DNA from: Prosthecobacter vanneervenii
Lineage (GTDB): Bacteria; Verrucomicrobiota; Verrucomicrobiia; Verrucomicrobiales; Verrucomicrobiaceae
DNA length: 64,000 nt
Assembly (NCBI RefSeq): GCF_014203095.1
Contig: NZ_JACHIG010000012.1
Coordinates: forward strand, 1 to 64,000
Direction of reading: 5' to 3'
In this document: piece by piece, positions 9,095 through 17,816 of the stretch
Layout of the letters: each line of letters opens with the position of its first letter
Numbering within the stretch: the stretch's first letter is position 1
The notes under the pieces: model-generated
Databases searched by the model: none
The model's input: the letters and a program-made list of their open reading frames with translations, nothing else
Told to the model about the DNA's origin: nothing
Program-made: the position numbers and the translations under genes

Positions 9095-10570
9095 ATGCAA
9101 CCGACGCCCGCAGCCCCTGAACATTCCGAGTCTGAACTTCTCCAATTCCGCCGTGAAAAGCTGGAAGGACTGGTGAAGACGGGCATCGATCCCTTTGGCG
9201 GCCGCTTCGACACCACCCACCAGCCTGGCGCGCTCAAGGCCAACTTCACCGAAGGCCTCGAAGTCCGTGTCGCAGGCCGCGTGCTCTCCCGTCGCGAGAT
9301 GGGCAAGGCCACCTTCTTTGACCTCGGCGACATCACCGGCCGCATGCAGTGCTACCTCAGCAAGGGCGATGTGGGCGACGAAGCCTACGTGCAGTTCAAC
9401 CAGCTCATCGACATCGGCGATTTCGTCGGCGTCGAAGGTCTGAGCTTCATCACCAAGCGCGGCGAGCGCTCCATCCACGTCAAAAAACTCACCCCGCTCT
9501 CCAAGGCCCTGCGTCCCCTGCCGGACAAGTGGCACGGTGTCACCGACAAGGAGATCAAGTACCGCCAGCGCTACCTCGATCTCATCTCCAATGATCGCAG
9601 CCGCGAGATCTTCGTGACCCGCAGCAAGATGGTCGCCTCCATCCGCAGCTTCCTGCAGGAGCGCGGCTTCCTCGAAGTCGAAACCCCCATGATGCAGGAC
9701 GTCGCCGGCGGCGCGGCAGCCAAGCCCTTCGAAACCTTCTTCCACGCGCTCAATCAGCCCATGTTCCTGCGCATTGCGCCGGAGCTTTATCTGAAGCGTC
9801 TGCTCGTCGCCGGCTTCACGCAGATTTTCGAGCTCAACCGCAACTTCCGCAACGAAGGCCTCAGCCGTCGTCACAACCCCGAGTTCACCATGCTCGAGGC
9901 CTACTGGGCCTACGCCGACTTTGAAAAGATGGCCGACCTCGTCGAAGGCATGATCTGCCACCTCGCCGAAAACTTCTGCGGCGGCCTCAAGATCGAGCAC
10001 AAGGACGAGGACGGCAACGTCACCAAGACCATCAATCTGCAGCGCCCCTGGCGTCGTGCCCGCTACACCGACCTTCTCAAGGAGATCGACCCCCAGTGGT
10101 ATGAATACACTCCTGAGCAGCGCAAGGCCCGCGCCCAGGAGCTCGGCGTCGAAATCGGCGCCAACTTCGAAGACTACGAAGTTACTCAGCATGTCTTCGA
10201 GCGCCTCATCGAAGCCAAACAGTTCGATCCTCTCTACGTCACCCATTGCCCGAAGGAGCTCGTTCCCCTCGCCAAGCAAAACGCCGAGGACGGCTCCATC
10301 GTCGATGTGTACGAACTCGTCATCAACGGCCAGGAAATCAGCCCCGGCTACTCCGAGCTCAACAATCCCATCGTCCAGCGCGAGCGCCTGGAGCACCAGG
10401 CCGGCGAAGAAACCCAGAAGATCGACGAGGAGTTCATCCTCGCCCTCGAGCACGGCATGCCCCCCGCCGGCGGCATCGGCATCGGCATCGACCGCCTCAT
10501 CATGATGCTCACCGGCGCCGAAAGCATCCGCGACGTCATCCTCTTCCCGCAGTTGAAGCGCCGGGATTAA
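9095..10570 (+). CDS. lysS: Lysyl-tRNA synthetase (class II)
   Basis: The 491-aa enzyme charges tRNA-Lys. It has an N-terminal OB-fold anticodon-binding domain (about 55-160) and a class II catalytic core: motif 1 around GFLEVETPMMQ, motif 2 around FELNRNFRNEGLSRRHNPEFT, and motif 3 GGIGIGIDRLIMMLTG near the C-terminus. Length is normal for bacterial LysRS. The ATG at 9095 matches the family N-terminus; the frame is open further upstream but only antisense to the neighbouring gene. Confidence 0.97.
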   Translation: MQPTPAAPEHSESELLQFRREKLEGLVKTGIDPFGGRFDTTHQPGALKANFTEGLEVRVAGRVLSRREMGKATFFDLGDITGRMQCYLSKGDVGDEAYVQFNQLIDIGDFVGVEGLSFITKRGERSIHVKKLTPLSKALRPLPDKWHGVTDKEIKYRQRYLDLISNDRSREIFVTRSKMVASIRSFLQERGFLEVETPMMQDVAGGAAAKPFETFFHALNQPMFLRIAPELYLKRLLVAGFTQIFELNRNFRNEGLSRRHNPEFTMLEAYWAYADFEKMADLVEGMICHLAENFCGGLKIEHKDEDGNVTKTINLQRPWRRARYTDLLKEIDPQWYEYTPEQRKARAQELGVEIGANFEDYEVTQHVFERLIEAKQFDPLYVTHCPKELVPLAKQNAEDGSIVDVYELVINGQEISPGYSELNNPIVQRERLEHQAGEETQKIDEEFILALEHGMPPAGGIGIGIDRLIMMLTGAESIRDVILFPQLKRRD

Positions 10571-10572
10571 AA

Positions 10573-11184
10573 ATGATTTCCCTAACAACAGCGCCGCGGG
10601 CGGCCCTTATTAGGGAAATTAAACGGCTTCGTTCCGAACTATCGAAAAAGAAGCAAGAGTGTGCAAATTTATCTGCAGATCTTAAAAAAGGACAACACCA
10701 CACGGGAACAAAAACCGGTGCGGAGGCCGAAAGGTATGTGCAGAACCTTTTCAAAAAGGGAGTAGCCACTCACAGTCACAGTGATCATGACTTGTTAGTC
10801 GGCAAATGTAGAATCGAAATCAAAGCTTCCGGTTGTCTTTCGACCAGCAAAGGTTCCTCTTCCAAAAAATGGGTATGGCACAAATTCCGCGGATCTGGCG
10901 GAAAAAAGCGCTACCATTTGTTGGTTTTGGTCGGCGCGATTGATGCTCGCTATCGAAGCCAGTATAAATCCAGGAACTCAGATTTTGTTCTTTTTGCAAT
11001 TCCCTATCAGGGGGTTGCCAGTTTCTCCGCTGCAGAGCAGGGCGGAACGATGTCTCTAGGCACTAACAGAGAAAAGCTCCAGACAACATCTGTTCTCAGA
11101 CGGCGTATGTGGGATCGATATCACGTCTCTCCAAGTGGCTTGAGACGCATGGTAAAAGAGATCAATGACACACGAGACCCCTGA
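10573..11184 (+). CDS. Hypothetical protein resembling PD-(D/E)XK nucleases
   Basis: The 203-aa product has an N-terminal basic coiled-coil-like helix (10-40), then a segment that fits the PD-(D/E)XK nuclease core: E53 in a helix (AEAERYVQNLF), D73 in SDHDLLVG, and E82-I-K84 in RIEIKAS. A beta strand HLLVLVGAID follows. The gene starts 2 bp after lysS, so it would be read from the lysS transcript. Its base composition is clearly AT-richer than lysS and the esterase gene after it, which suggests transfer. No methylase or other restriction partner is next to it. The nuclease assignment is inferred from motif spacing only. Confidence 0.6.
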   Translation: MISLTTAPRAALIREIKRLRSELSKKKQECANLSADLKKGQHHTGTKTGAEAERYVQNLFKKGVATHSHSDHDLLVGKCRIEIKASGCLSTSKGSSSKKWVWHKFRGSGGKKRYHLLVLVGAIDARYRSQYKSRNSDFVLFAIPYQGVASFSAAEQGGTMSLGTNREKLQTTSVLRRRMWDRYHVSPSGLRRMVKEINDTRDP

Positions 11185-11220
11185 CGCTTCAAAAGAATTG
11201 TATGGCGATGTTTGCTGAAG

Positions 11221-12063
11221 TCACTTCTTCCCCGCCTTCCCCCCATCCAGAAAATCGATCGCCTTCTTGAGCCACTCCGCCTGCGGCGGCTGGTGGCCCT
11301 GGCCGGGCACATTGATCAGGTCCACGTGCTTGAAGCCCTCCTTCTTGAAGCCGTTTTCAAACACGGCGCGTGTGTTGCCCAGATTAAAATCATTCTCCCC
11401 GGTCACCAGCACATAGCGCCCCTCTGCCTTCGCCAGCGCTGCGATCTCCTCATGCGGAATGTAGCGCGCCTCAAAGACCTCCTTCTTGTCCAGGCTGACG
11501 ATGTCCGTGTAAAAATTCGTCCCCATGAAGGCGATGGTCCCCGTAAACATGTCCGCATACGTCACGCCCAGCATGCTCGCCACACGGCCGCCGCCGGAGA
11601 AGCCGGAGACATACACGCGCTTGTCATCGATGTCGAAGAGGCTGCGCAGGTTGTCATTCGCATCCACCGCCAGGCGCATGCGCGCAAAGACCTCGCGGTT
11701 GTTCCCGGAATTGTGCGCCCCCACAAAGATCAGCTTCTTGTCCGCCAGCACCGCCTCCCACTCGGGGGAAATCGAGGGCGCATTGCTCGGGCTCACCCAG
11801 ATGAAAAGCCCATGCGGCACACCCTTCTTGTACTTCTTCGGCACAATGATGTCGTACTTCTCCATGCTCACGTCATACGGCGGCGGAGTCTCCATCGCAT
11901 GCATGCGCATCTTGATCTGCGCATTGTCCGAAACCTGCGGCGACACCGTAAACGTGATCGGCGAGCGCACGCCGGGCTTGATGTTGCCGTAGGCGTTCTT
12001 GGTGGTGTCAGCGGCAAAACCGAGCGCAGCCAGGCAGGGGAGGATCAGGAGGGAGCGGAACAT
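11221..12063 (-). CDS. Exported PHB-depolymerase/feruloyl-esterase-like hydrolase
   Basis: The 280-aa protein has a signal peptide (1-18) and an alpha/beta hydrolase fold with the nucleophile elbow GFSGGG in YVSGFSGGGRVASM and a C-terminal catalytic His in GQGHQPP. This pattern is found in the LpqC/PHB depolymerase group of secreted esterases. The start at 12063 gives the signal peptide; the frame is open to 12156. It is divergent from the sulfatase gene across 84 bp. Substrate unknown. Confidence 0.75.
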   Translation of the reverse strand: MFRSLLILPCLAALGFAADTTKNAYGNIKPGVRSPITFTVSPQVSDNAQIKMRMHAMETPPPYDVSMEKYDIIVPKKYKKGVPHGLFIWVSPSNAPSISPEWEAVLADKKLIFVGAHNSGNNREVFARMRLAVDANDNLRSLFDIDDKRVYVSGFSGGGRVASMLGVTYADMFTGTIAFMGTNFYTDIVSLDKKEVFEARYIPHEEIAALAKAEGRYVLVTGENDFNLGNTRAVFENGFKKEGFKHVDLINVPGQGHQPPQAEWLKKAIDFLDGGKAGKK

Positions 12064-12147
12064 GCCCGCGATGAAAGCGGCTTCGCCCTCGGCTGTCGAT
12101 GCTGAAATCGTGCAATCTGGCCGCTCCCCCCACCGTTCACGGGGCGC

Positions 12148-13590
12148 ATGAAGCACCTACTCTGCCTGCTCCTCCTCGCCACCGCGTTACCAGCAGCCGA
12201 CCGCACGCCCCACATCATCTTCATCCTGGCGGACGACCTCGGCTACACAGACGTGGCCTGCTTCGGCTCCAAGTACTACGAGACGCCCAATATCGACAAG
12301 CTGGCCTCGCAGGGCATGAAGCTCACCCGCCACCACCACTGCCAGAACTGCCAGCCCACCCGTGCCGCGCTCATGAGCGGCCAGTACGCCCCGCGCACCG
12401 GCGTTTACACTGTCGGCGGCATCGGCCGCTTCGAGTGGGAGAGCCGCCCCCTGCGCCCGGTGGAAAACGTCACCCAGCTCCCGCTGGAAAAGATCACCAT
12501 CGCCCAGACCCTGAAAAAAGCCGGCTACGCCACCGCCATGTTCGGCAAATGGCACCTTGGCGAAGACGAGACCCACCACCCCGCTGCACGCGGCTTCGAC
12601 GAGGCCATCGTCTCCATGGGAAAACACTTCAACTTCAAGACCCAGCCCAAGATCGAGCACCCCAAGGATGAATACCTCGCCGACTTCCTCACCGACAAAG
12701 CCGTCGATTTCATCCAGCGTCACAAAGACGCCCCCTTTTTCCTCTACCTCCCCCACTTCGGCGTTCACTCCCCTCACGAAGCCAAGGAAAACCTCATCGC
12801 CCGCTTCAAGGACAAAGCCCCTGTCGGCGGCCATCACGATCCGGTTTACGCCGCCATGATCGCCAGCGTGGACGAGAGCGTCGGCCGCGTCATGTCCACG
12901 CTGGAAGAACTCAAGCTCGCCGACAACACCGTCCTCATCTTCACCAGCGACAACGGCGGCGTGGGCGGCTACGCCCGCGAGGGCATTAAAAGAGGCGGCG
13001 ACATCACCGACAACGCCCCCCTCCGCAGCGGCAAAGGCAGCCTCTATGAAGGCGGCACCCGCGTCCCCTTCATCGTCCGCTGGCCCGGCGTCACCACGCC
13101 CGGCTCCAGCAGCGACGTACCCACCATCCACGTCGATCTCTACCCCACCCTCGCCGAAATCGCCAAAGCCCCCCTTCCCGAAAACCAGCCCCTTGATGGC
13201 GAGAGCCTCGTGCCCGTCTTCCGCTCCGCCTCCGCCAGCCTCAAGCGCGACGCCATCTACCAGCACTTCCCCGGCTATCTCGGCGCAGGCGAAAACACCT
13301 GGCGCACCACCCCCGTCGGCCTCATCGAGCAGGGCGACTGGAAGCTCATGGAGTTCTTCGAAGACGGCCGCCTTGAGCTCTACAACCTCAAGGACGACAT
13401 CGGCGAGCAGAAAAACCTCGCCGCCGAGCAGCCCGAAAAAACCAAGGAACTCCACGCCAAAATGCTCGCCTGGCGCGAAGCCATCAAAGCCCCCATGCCT
13501 GCCAAAAACGAAGCGCAGACCACTCCTGCTCCAAAAAAACAAGGCAAGGGCAAGGGCAAAGGCAAAAAGAAGCAGGAGAAGGCCGAATAG
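12148..13590 (+). CDS. Exported Cys-type sulfatase
   Basis: The 480-aa protein has a signal peptide (1-17) and the sulfatase fold: metal-binding ADD near residue 30 and the active-site sequence C68-Q-P-T-R-A-A-L-M-S-G, in which the cysteine would be oxidised to formylglycine. The usual motif is CxPSR; here Thr replaces Ser. Other family elements are GKWHLG (catalytic Lys/His), FTSDNGG (metal Asp/Asn) and GSLYEGGTRVPF. The C-terminal tail is a Gly/Lys repeat. Such enzymes remove sulfate from polysaccharides. No formylglycine-generating enzyme lies in the window. Confidence 0.93.
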   Translation: MKHLLCLLLLATALPAADRTPHIIFILADDLGYTDVACFGSKYYETPNIDKLASQGMKLTRHHHCQNCQPTRAALMSGQYAPRTGVYTVGGIGRFEWESRPLRPVENVTQLPLEKITIAQTLKKAGYATAMFGKWHLGEDETHHPAARGFDEAIVSMGKHFNFKTQPKIEHPKDEYLADFLTDKAVDFIQRHKDAPFFLYLPHFGVHSPHEAKENLIARFKDKAPVGGHHDPVYAAMIASVDESVGRVMSTLEELKLADNTVLIFTSDNGGVGGYAREGIKRGGDITDNAPLRSGKGSLYEGGTRVPFIVRWPGVTTPGSSSDVPTIHVDLYPTLAEIAKAPLPENQPLDGESLVPVFRSASASLKRDAIYQHFPGYLGAGENTWRTTPVGLIEQGDWKLMEFFEDGRLELYNLKDDIGEQKNLAAEQPEKTKELHAKMLAWREAIKAPMPAKNEAQTTPAPKKQGKGKGKGKKKQEKAE

Positions 13591-13593
13591 CCT

Positions 13594-14172
13594 TCACCCC
13601 TTCCGCGCCAGATACACAAACGCCGGCGGCACATTCCCCCACACGATGCGGCTGGTCTCCACGCCATGCGTCAGCTCATGCAGCAGCGCCCGGAACTGCC
13701 GGCCGCCCGGCAGCTTGTGAAAGCCCCAGTACGCGAACGTGGCAAAGCACCCGCCCGGCGCCAGGTGCGGCAGTACATTGCCCAAAATGGCCTCCTGCAG
13801 CCCGCGCGGAAACGCCGTCCACGGCAGCCCGCTCACGATCGTGTCAAATTTCTCCCCCTCAGGCAGCACCTGCGAAAAGTCAAACTCCTGCGCCCCTGCA
13901 CACTCAAAGCGCATCTTCGGAAAGCGCGGCCTCAGCTGCTGCACAAAGGAGTCGATCAGCTCGATGCCCAGATACTCGGACCCATGCGGCATTGTGTCGG
14001 CGATCGCCGCCGTAAAGGCTCCCGTGCCGGGCCCCAGCTCCAGAATGCGTTTAGACTTCCACACACCCGCCGCTTCCATCATCCGCTCTGCCAGCGCCAC
14101 GCTGGAAGGCGCCACCGCTCCGATGGTTTTCCAGTTATGGCGCAATTCTTTGACAAAGCTGACGGCAGACAT
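13594..14172 (-). CDS. PmtA-like phospholipid N-methyltransferase family protein
   Basis: The 192-aa protein starts with FVKELRHNWKTIGAVAPSS, the N-terminal signature of the PmtA-like group, then has SAM motif I ILELGPGTGAFT (about 44-55), the acidic IELIDSF loop and SGLPWTAFP in the motif IV position. Family members methylate phosphatidylethanolamine or rRNA-like substrates; this short form is not specifically assignable. It is convergent with the sulfatase, with only 3 bp between stop codons. Confidence 0.75.
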   Translation of the reverse strand: MSAVSFVKELRHNWKTIGAVAPSSVALAERMMEAAGVWKSKRILELGPGTGAFTAAIADTMPHGSEYLGIELIDSFVQQLRPRFPKMRFECAGAQEFDFSQVLPEGEKFDTIVSGLPWTAFPRGLQEAILGNVLPHLAPGGCFATFAYWGFHKLPGGRQFRALLHELTHGVETSRIVWGNVPPAFVYLARKG

Positions 14173-14232
14173 TCGGCGCGGATGTTAACGAGTACCATTC
14201 ATGACGCGAGGCTTTTTGCGGGCTAGAATAAA

Positions 14233-15171
14233 CTATCGCGGAAGCTTTTGTTTTTTGATCTCTTCCTCGATGCGTGCCCTGCACTCCTCCGCATAGCGCG
14301 TGTAGGGATGCGCCGTCCCCAGGCTCTTCTTAAATCCTGCCTGCGCACGCTTCATCAGCGCCAGCGCCTCGGCATGCTTCGCCTGCGCCTCCTGGCAAAG
14401 CGCCAGGTTAAAGCAGCTCATGAAGACGTCCGGATGCCGCGCGCCCAGCACCTTTTCCCGCAGCGCCAGCACCGTGCGGTGCTCCTGCTCAGCCGCCTCA
14501 TAGCGCTGCTGCTCCTGCAGCACCGCCGCGAGGTTGTTGCGGCTGGCCAGCGTCTTCGGGTGTTTGGCACCCAGCAGTTTTTCCCGCAGCGCCAGTACCG
14601 CCCGGTGTTCCTTTTCAGCCTCCGCATGCCTGCCCTGTTCATTCAGCGCGGTGGCCAGATTGTTGCGTGCGTCCAGCGTATCGGAGTGCTCCGGCCCCAG
14701 CACGCGCTGCCGCACGGCCAGCACCGCACGATACTCGCGCACCGCCTCGCCCGCCCGCCCCTGCTCCTGCAGCGCGGCAGCCAGGTTGTTGCGGCTGATG
14801 AGTGTGTCCGGGTGCTCCTTGCCCAGCACCTTTTCGCGGATGGCCAGGACCGCGCGGTTTTCCTTTTCAGCCTCCGCATACTTGCCCTCTGCAGCCAGCG
14901 TGGCAGCCAGATCACTGCGGCTCACCAGCGTGTCAGGGTGGTTTTTCCCAAACACCTCGCCACTGACAGCCACGATCTTCCTCAGCTCAGCCTCCGCCTC
15001 CACCAGCCTCCCTTGCGCAGAAAGGGCCGCGGCACTTTGGTAATGCTGATGCAGCACCAGCAGCCGGCCTTTATCGCCGGCACTATCCATCCCCTTCGGC
15101 TCAGCTTCCAGGCTGGACCATGGCAGCACGCTCACGAAAAGCGCCAGCGGATAGAGAGGCTTTAATTGCAT
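14233..15171 (-). CDS. Exported tetratricopeptide-repeat protein
   Basis: The 312-aa product has a signal peptide (1-23) and at least five 42-residue kinesin-light-chain-type TPRs (about 45-260), each with the pattern LGxxHPDTLxSRNNLAxxLxEQGRxxEAExEHRAVLA. This repeat regularity is typical of TPR_10/TPR_12 proteins and signals protein-protein contacts; nothing in the sequence tells the partner. It stands alone, divergent from a small lipoprotein gene. Confidence 0.85.
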   Translation of the reverse strand: MQLKPLYPLALFVSVLPWSSLEAEPKGMDSAGDKGRLLVLHQHYQSAAALSAQGRLVEAEAELRKIVAVSGEVFGKNHPDTLVSRSDLAATLAAEGKYAEAEKENRAVLAIREKVLGKEHPDTLISRNNLAAALQEQGRAGEAVREYRAVLAVRQRVLGPEHSDTLDARNNLATALNEQGRHAEAEKEHRAVLALREKLLGAKHPKTLASRNNLAAVLQEQQRYEAAEQEHRTVLALREKVLGARHPDVFMSCFNLALCQEAQAKHAEALALMKRAQAGFKKSLGTAHPYTRYAEECRARIEEEIKKQKLPR

Positions 15172-15340
15172 GAAACAGAGTAAAGAATGCGAACCCCGCC
15201 AGGCCGAATCAAGACTAAAAATGGCATCCCCAATCCCAATTCGTCACAGGCCAAGCCCCACAAACTTTGAACAATGTTTTACCATGGGCATCCAACACCG
15301 TGACTGCTCCACCCGAAGCAGACAAGACGACACCCAACCC

Positions 15341-15661
15341 ATGAAAACCCTCTTCAAATCCCTTAGTTCCGCCGCTCTTGCACTTTCCGCCGCTCTGCTA
15401 CTCACGCAGTGCGCCAGCCATCGGACCACGGTGCGCACAGCTCAGTCCGCCACCCCGACCGCCACGGGCAATGTCTCGGTGCAAACCCTGGGCGATACCA
15501 CCGTGGCCACCCGCAGGCTCATCCATCATCCGCTGACGAATAAGGACATCGGCAAAGTTTACGAGGAAATCACCATCGTCTCCCCTCGCGGCACTTCGGT
15601 GGAGGACCGCATCATCGTGCGCGCCCTGCCAAAGCTGGAGACCAACGTCGTCACCCGCTGA
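15341..15661 (+). CDS. Small putative lipoprotein
   Basis: The 106-aa product has a lipoprotein signal peptide with lipobox LTQC (Cys near residue 23) followed by a Thr/Ala-rich linker and a short folded region of about 60 residues. No family was recognised. The ATG at 15341 is the one that puts the signal peptide first. It probably sits in the outer or inner membrane as a lipid-anchored protein. Confidence 0.65.
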   Translation: MKTLFKSLSSAALALSAALLLTQCASHRTTVRTAQSATPTATGNVSVQTLGDTTVATRRLIHHPLTNKDIGKVYEEITIVSPRGTSVEDRIIVRALPKLETNVVTR

Positions 15662-15750
15662 TCCCAGCCCGGGCATGAGTTTCCTCGGCCCCTAGGCTGT
15701 ACGCTTGACGTGTGTGGTGCTTTGCAGCGAGACTTCGTGCCACACACGCC

Positions 15751-17370
15751 ATGCCCTACCTTCTCGATGCCATCGTCATCCTCGGTTACTTCGCCCTGAT
15801 CATCGGCATCGGCCTCTCGCAGCGCAGCAAAAGCGGCAGCGTCGAGGGCTTCACTCTAGGAGATCGCCAGATCGCATGGTGGGCCGTGCTCGCCTCCATC
15901 CTCGCGGCAGAGATCAGCGCAGGCACCTTCTTCGGCGCACCGGGCGAAGGCTACGCGCTCAAAAACTTCACCTACATCCAGCTCATCGTCGGCTATCTGC
16001 TGGCGCGTGTGGTGGTCAGCGCCGTCTTCATTCCGGCCTACTACCGGCACAATGTGGTCAGCATCTATGAGTTCCTCGGCCAGCGCTTCGGGCCGCGCAC
16101 ACGGCGGCTCACATCGGCCATCTTCCTCGTCACACGCACCCTCGCCAGCGGCACACGCCTCTGGGTGCCCAGCATGCTCCTGGTGCTGGTATGGCATCTG
16201 CAGTATCCCGGCGAGACACTTTCTCCTACCAAGGAATTCCTCCTCACCGGCGGCGCATTGATCTTCGTCACCCTCGCCACCGCGCTCTACACCTCCATCG
16301 GCGGCATTCGCGCCGTCATCTGGACAGACGTCATCCAGATCATCGTCCTCATCTGCGCCCTCAGCTTTTCCCTCATCTACCTCCTCGGCCACATCCCCGG
16401 CGGCTGGGCCGGCGCTACCAAGATGCTCACTGGAGAAAAAGATCTCCTCGTCTGGGACTGGGGCATCAAAGCCGGTGCCGGAGTGTGGGAAAACATCAAA
16501 GGAATCCTCGAGCAGGAATACACCGTCTGGGCCGCCTTCCTCGGCTCCACCTTCGTCACGCTGGCTACTCACGGCACCGACCAGGACATGGTGCAGCGCA
16601 TGCTCACGGCCAAAAACAAAAAACAGAGCGCCATGGCCACCATCCTCTCCGGCCTCGCCGATGTACCCATCACCCTCGTCGTCCTCGCCATCGGCATCCT
16701 CCTATGGGTGTACTACCAGCAGCATCCGGACACCACCCTGCCCCGCAGCGAATCCGGTATCGTCTCTGCCAACAAAGTCTTCCCCCACTTCATCCTCACC
16801 GTCATGCCCGGCGGCATTCGCGGCCTCGTGCTCGCAGGCGTTCTCGCCACCGCCATGGGCTCCCTCAGCACCGCGCTGAATGCCCTCGCCACCAGCTACG
16901 TTCGCGACTTCCACTTCCGCTGGTTTGGCGAGCCCGCCACAGACGCCGGCCGCGTCCGCGTCTTGCGCTTCGGCACCGTGCTCTTTGCGGTGCTGCTCAT
17001 CTCCGTCGCCCTCGGCACCGCCTGGGTCACCACGCACAATCCCACCCTGCGCATCCTTCCCATCATCCTCGGCATCTTCGGCTACACCTACGGCTCCCTG
17101 CTCGGTGTCTTCATGGTCGGCCTCTTCACCCGCTCGCGCGGCAGCGACTTCGGCAACACCCTCGCCATGCTCGCCGGATTCATCGCCGTCGCCTACCTCA
17201 GCGGCCTCGACATCGACCTGCTAAAACTCTTCAACCCCAAGAGCACCTGGAAGCACGCCGACTGGGTCCCCGTCATCGAGTTCCCCTGGCGCATCATGTT
17301 CGGCACCGTCGTCACCTTCTCCATCGCCATCCTCTTCCCTTCTCAGCCCCAGCAGGACCGCGCAAACTAA
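15751..17370 (+). CDS. Sodium:solute symporter (SSS family)
   Basis: The 539-aa membrane protein has about 13 predicted helices and the SSS core: the GFTLGDRQIAWWAVLASILAAEISA start, GxxYxLARxxVS in helix 3, and THGTDQDMVQRMLTAKN in the central loop, which is the SSS signature region. Family members couple sodium to uptake of sugars, sialic acid, proline or similar compounds. No catabolic partner gene is adjacent, so substrate is open. ATG 15751 matches the family N-terminus (helix 1 follows at once). Confidence 0.9.
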   Translation: MPYLLDAIVILGYFALIIGIGLSQRSKSGSVEGFTLGDRQIAWWAVLASILAAEISAGTFFGAPGEGYALKNFTYIQLIVGYLLARVVVSAVFIPAYYRHNVVSIYEFLGQRFGPRTRRLTSAIFLVTRTLASGTRLWVPSMLLVLVWHLQYPGETLSPTKEFLLTGGALIFVTLATALYTSIGGIRAVIWTDVIQIIVLICALSFSLIYLLGHIPGGWAGATKMLTGEKDLLVWDWGIKAGAGVWENIKGILEQEYTVWAAFLGSTFVTLATHGTDQDMVQRMLTAKNKKQSAMATILSGLADVPITLVVLAIGILLWVYYQQHPDTTLPRSESGIVSANKVFPHFILTVMPGGIRGLVLAGVLATAMGSLSTALNALATSYVRDFHFRWFGEPATDAGRVRVLRFGTVLFAVLLISVALGTAWVTTHNPTLRILPIILGIFGYTYGSLLGVFMVGLFTRSRGSDFGNTLAMLAGFIAVAYLSGLDIDLLKLFNPKSTWKHADWVPVIEFPWRIMFGTVVTFSIAILFPSQPQQDRAN

Positions 17371-17386
17371 TCCTTCGCTTCCTCAT

Positions 17387-17425
17387 CGTCGTCCTCGTCC
17401 TCCTACTCGAACTCGTCCTCGATCC
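17387..17425 (+). repeat. Dispersed intergenic repeat, copy A
   Basis: The 39-bp core contains CCTACTCGAACTCGTCC flanked by CGTCCTCGT and TCGATCC. It starts 17 bp after the symporter stop. The same core occurs in inverted orientation at 50367-50406. Confidence 0.6.
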
Positions 17426-17597
17426 ACACGCTGCGAATCCATGCTCAGCTCCGACGACGGAGGGCTGATGACAGCCCTGCCTGAGCACTGCGCGCTCGCA
17501 TGCCCAGCGCGGGCAGGTCACCCAGCGCTGGTAGGGCTGCTTGTCCTCAAGCAGCCGTGGTCTATGGCACATAATGCAGCAAGGTCCTGCGCATCTG

Positions 17598-17634
17598 TCC
17601 TCTTCGTCTTCCTACTCGTCCTCGATCCTTCCGC
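17598..17634 (+). repeat. Dispersed intergenic repeat, copy B (6-bp deletion)
   Basis: The sequence matches copy A but lacks the central GAACTC, giving CCTACTCGTCCTCGATCC, and it has CTTC in place of CCTC upstream. It lies about 170 bp downstream of copy A in the same orientation. Confidence 0.55.
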
Positions 17635-17728
17635 ATAGCATTCACCACAGCGCGTCTTGCTCCAGAGGTTTTCTCTGCGGTCTTCTAATCTCTCGCGGTG
17701 TAAAATTCAGCCCCCTCCCCCCGCCCAC

Positions 17729-17760
17729 AAAAAAAGCGCGGACCGTTTCCGATCCGCGCT
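17729..17760 (-). terminator. ilvC terminator
   Basis: AGCGCGGA (17735-17742) pairs with TCCGCGCT (17753-17760). On the minus strand the stem is followed by seven Ts (complement of 17729-17735). It lies 57 bp after the ilvC stop. Confidence 0.88.
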
Positions 17761-17816
17761 CTTCTTGATTCTTAGACAATCGTGACGGCTCTCACCGCCT
17801 CGATCGCTCACCACTC

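Larger units (their letters stand above)
17371..17728. other. Intergenic stretch with two copies of a dispersed repeat
   Basis: No gene was recognised. Two copies of a GA/TC-rich intergenic repeat lie here (see the repeat entries), with a short inverted-repeat-rich stretch (about 17460-17560) between them, including AGGGCTG/CAGCCCT and GGCTGCTT/AAGCAGCC pairs. The region separates the convergent symporter and ilvC. Confidence 0.5.

Noticed and set aside
8978..10588. Long minus-strand frame antisense to lysS, joined to the gene at 8132-8977
   Set aside because: It runs opposite lysS, has biased Asp/Glu/Ala/Val composition typical of antisense GC-rich frames, and the signal peptide at 8977 gives a better start.
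10573..11184. Restriction-modification system
   Set aside because: Only a nuclease-like gene is present; no methylase or specificity subunit is next to it.
12187..13542. 451-aa frame antisense to the sulfatase
   Set aside because: Complement shadow of a confident sulfatase; no domain pattern.
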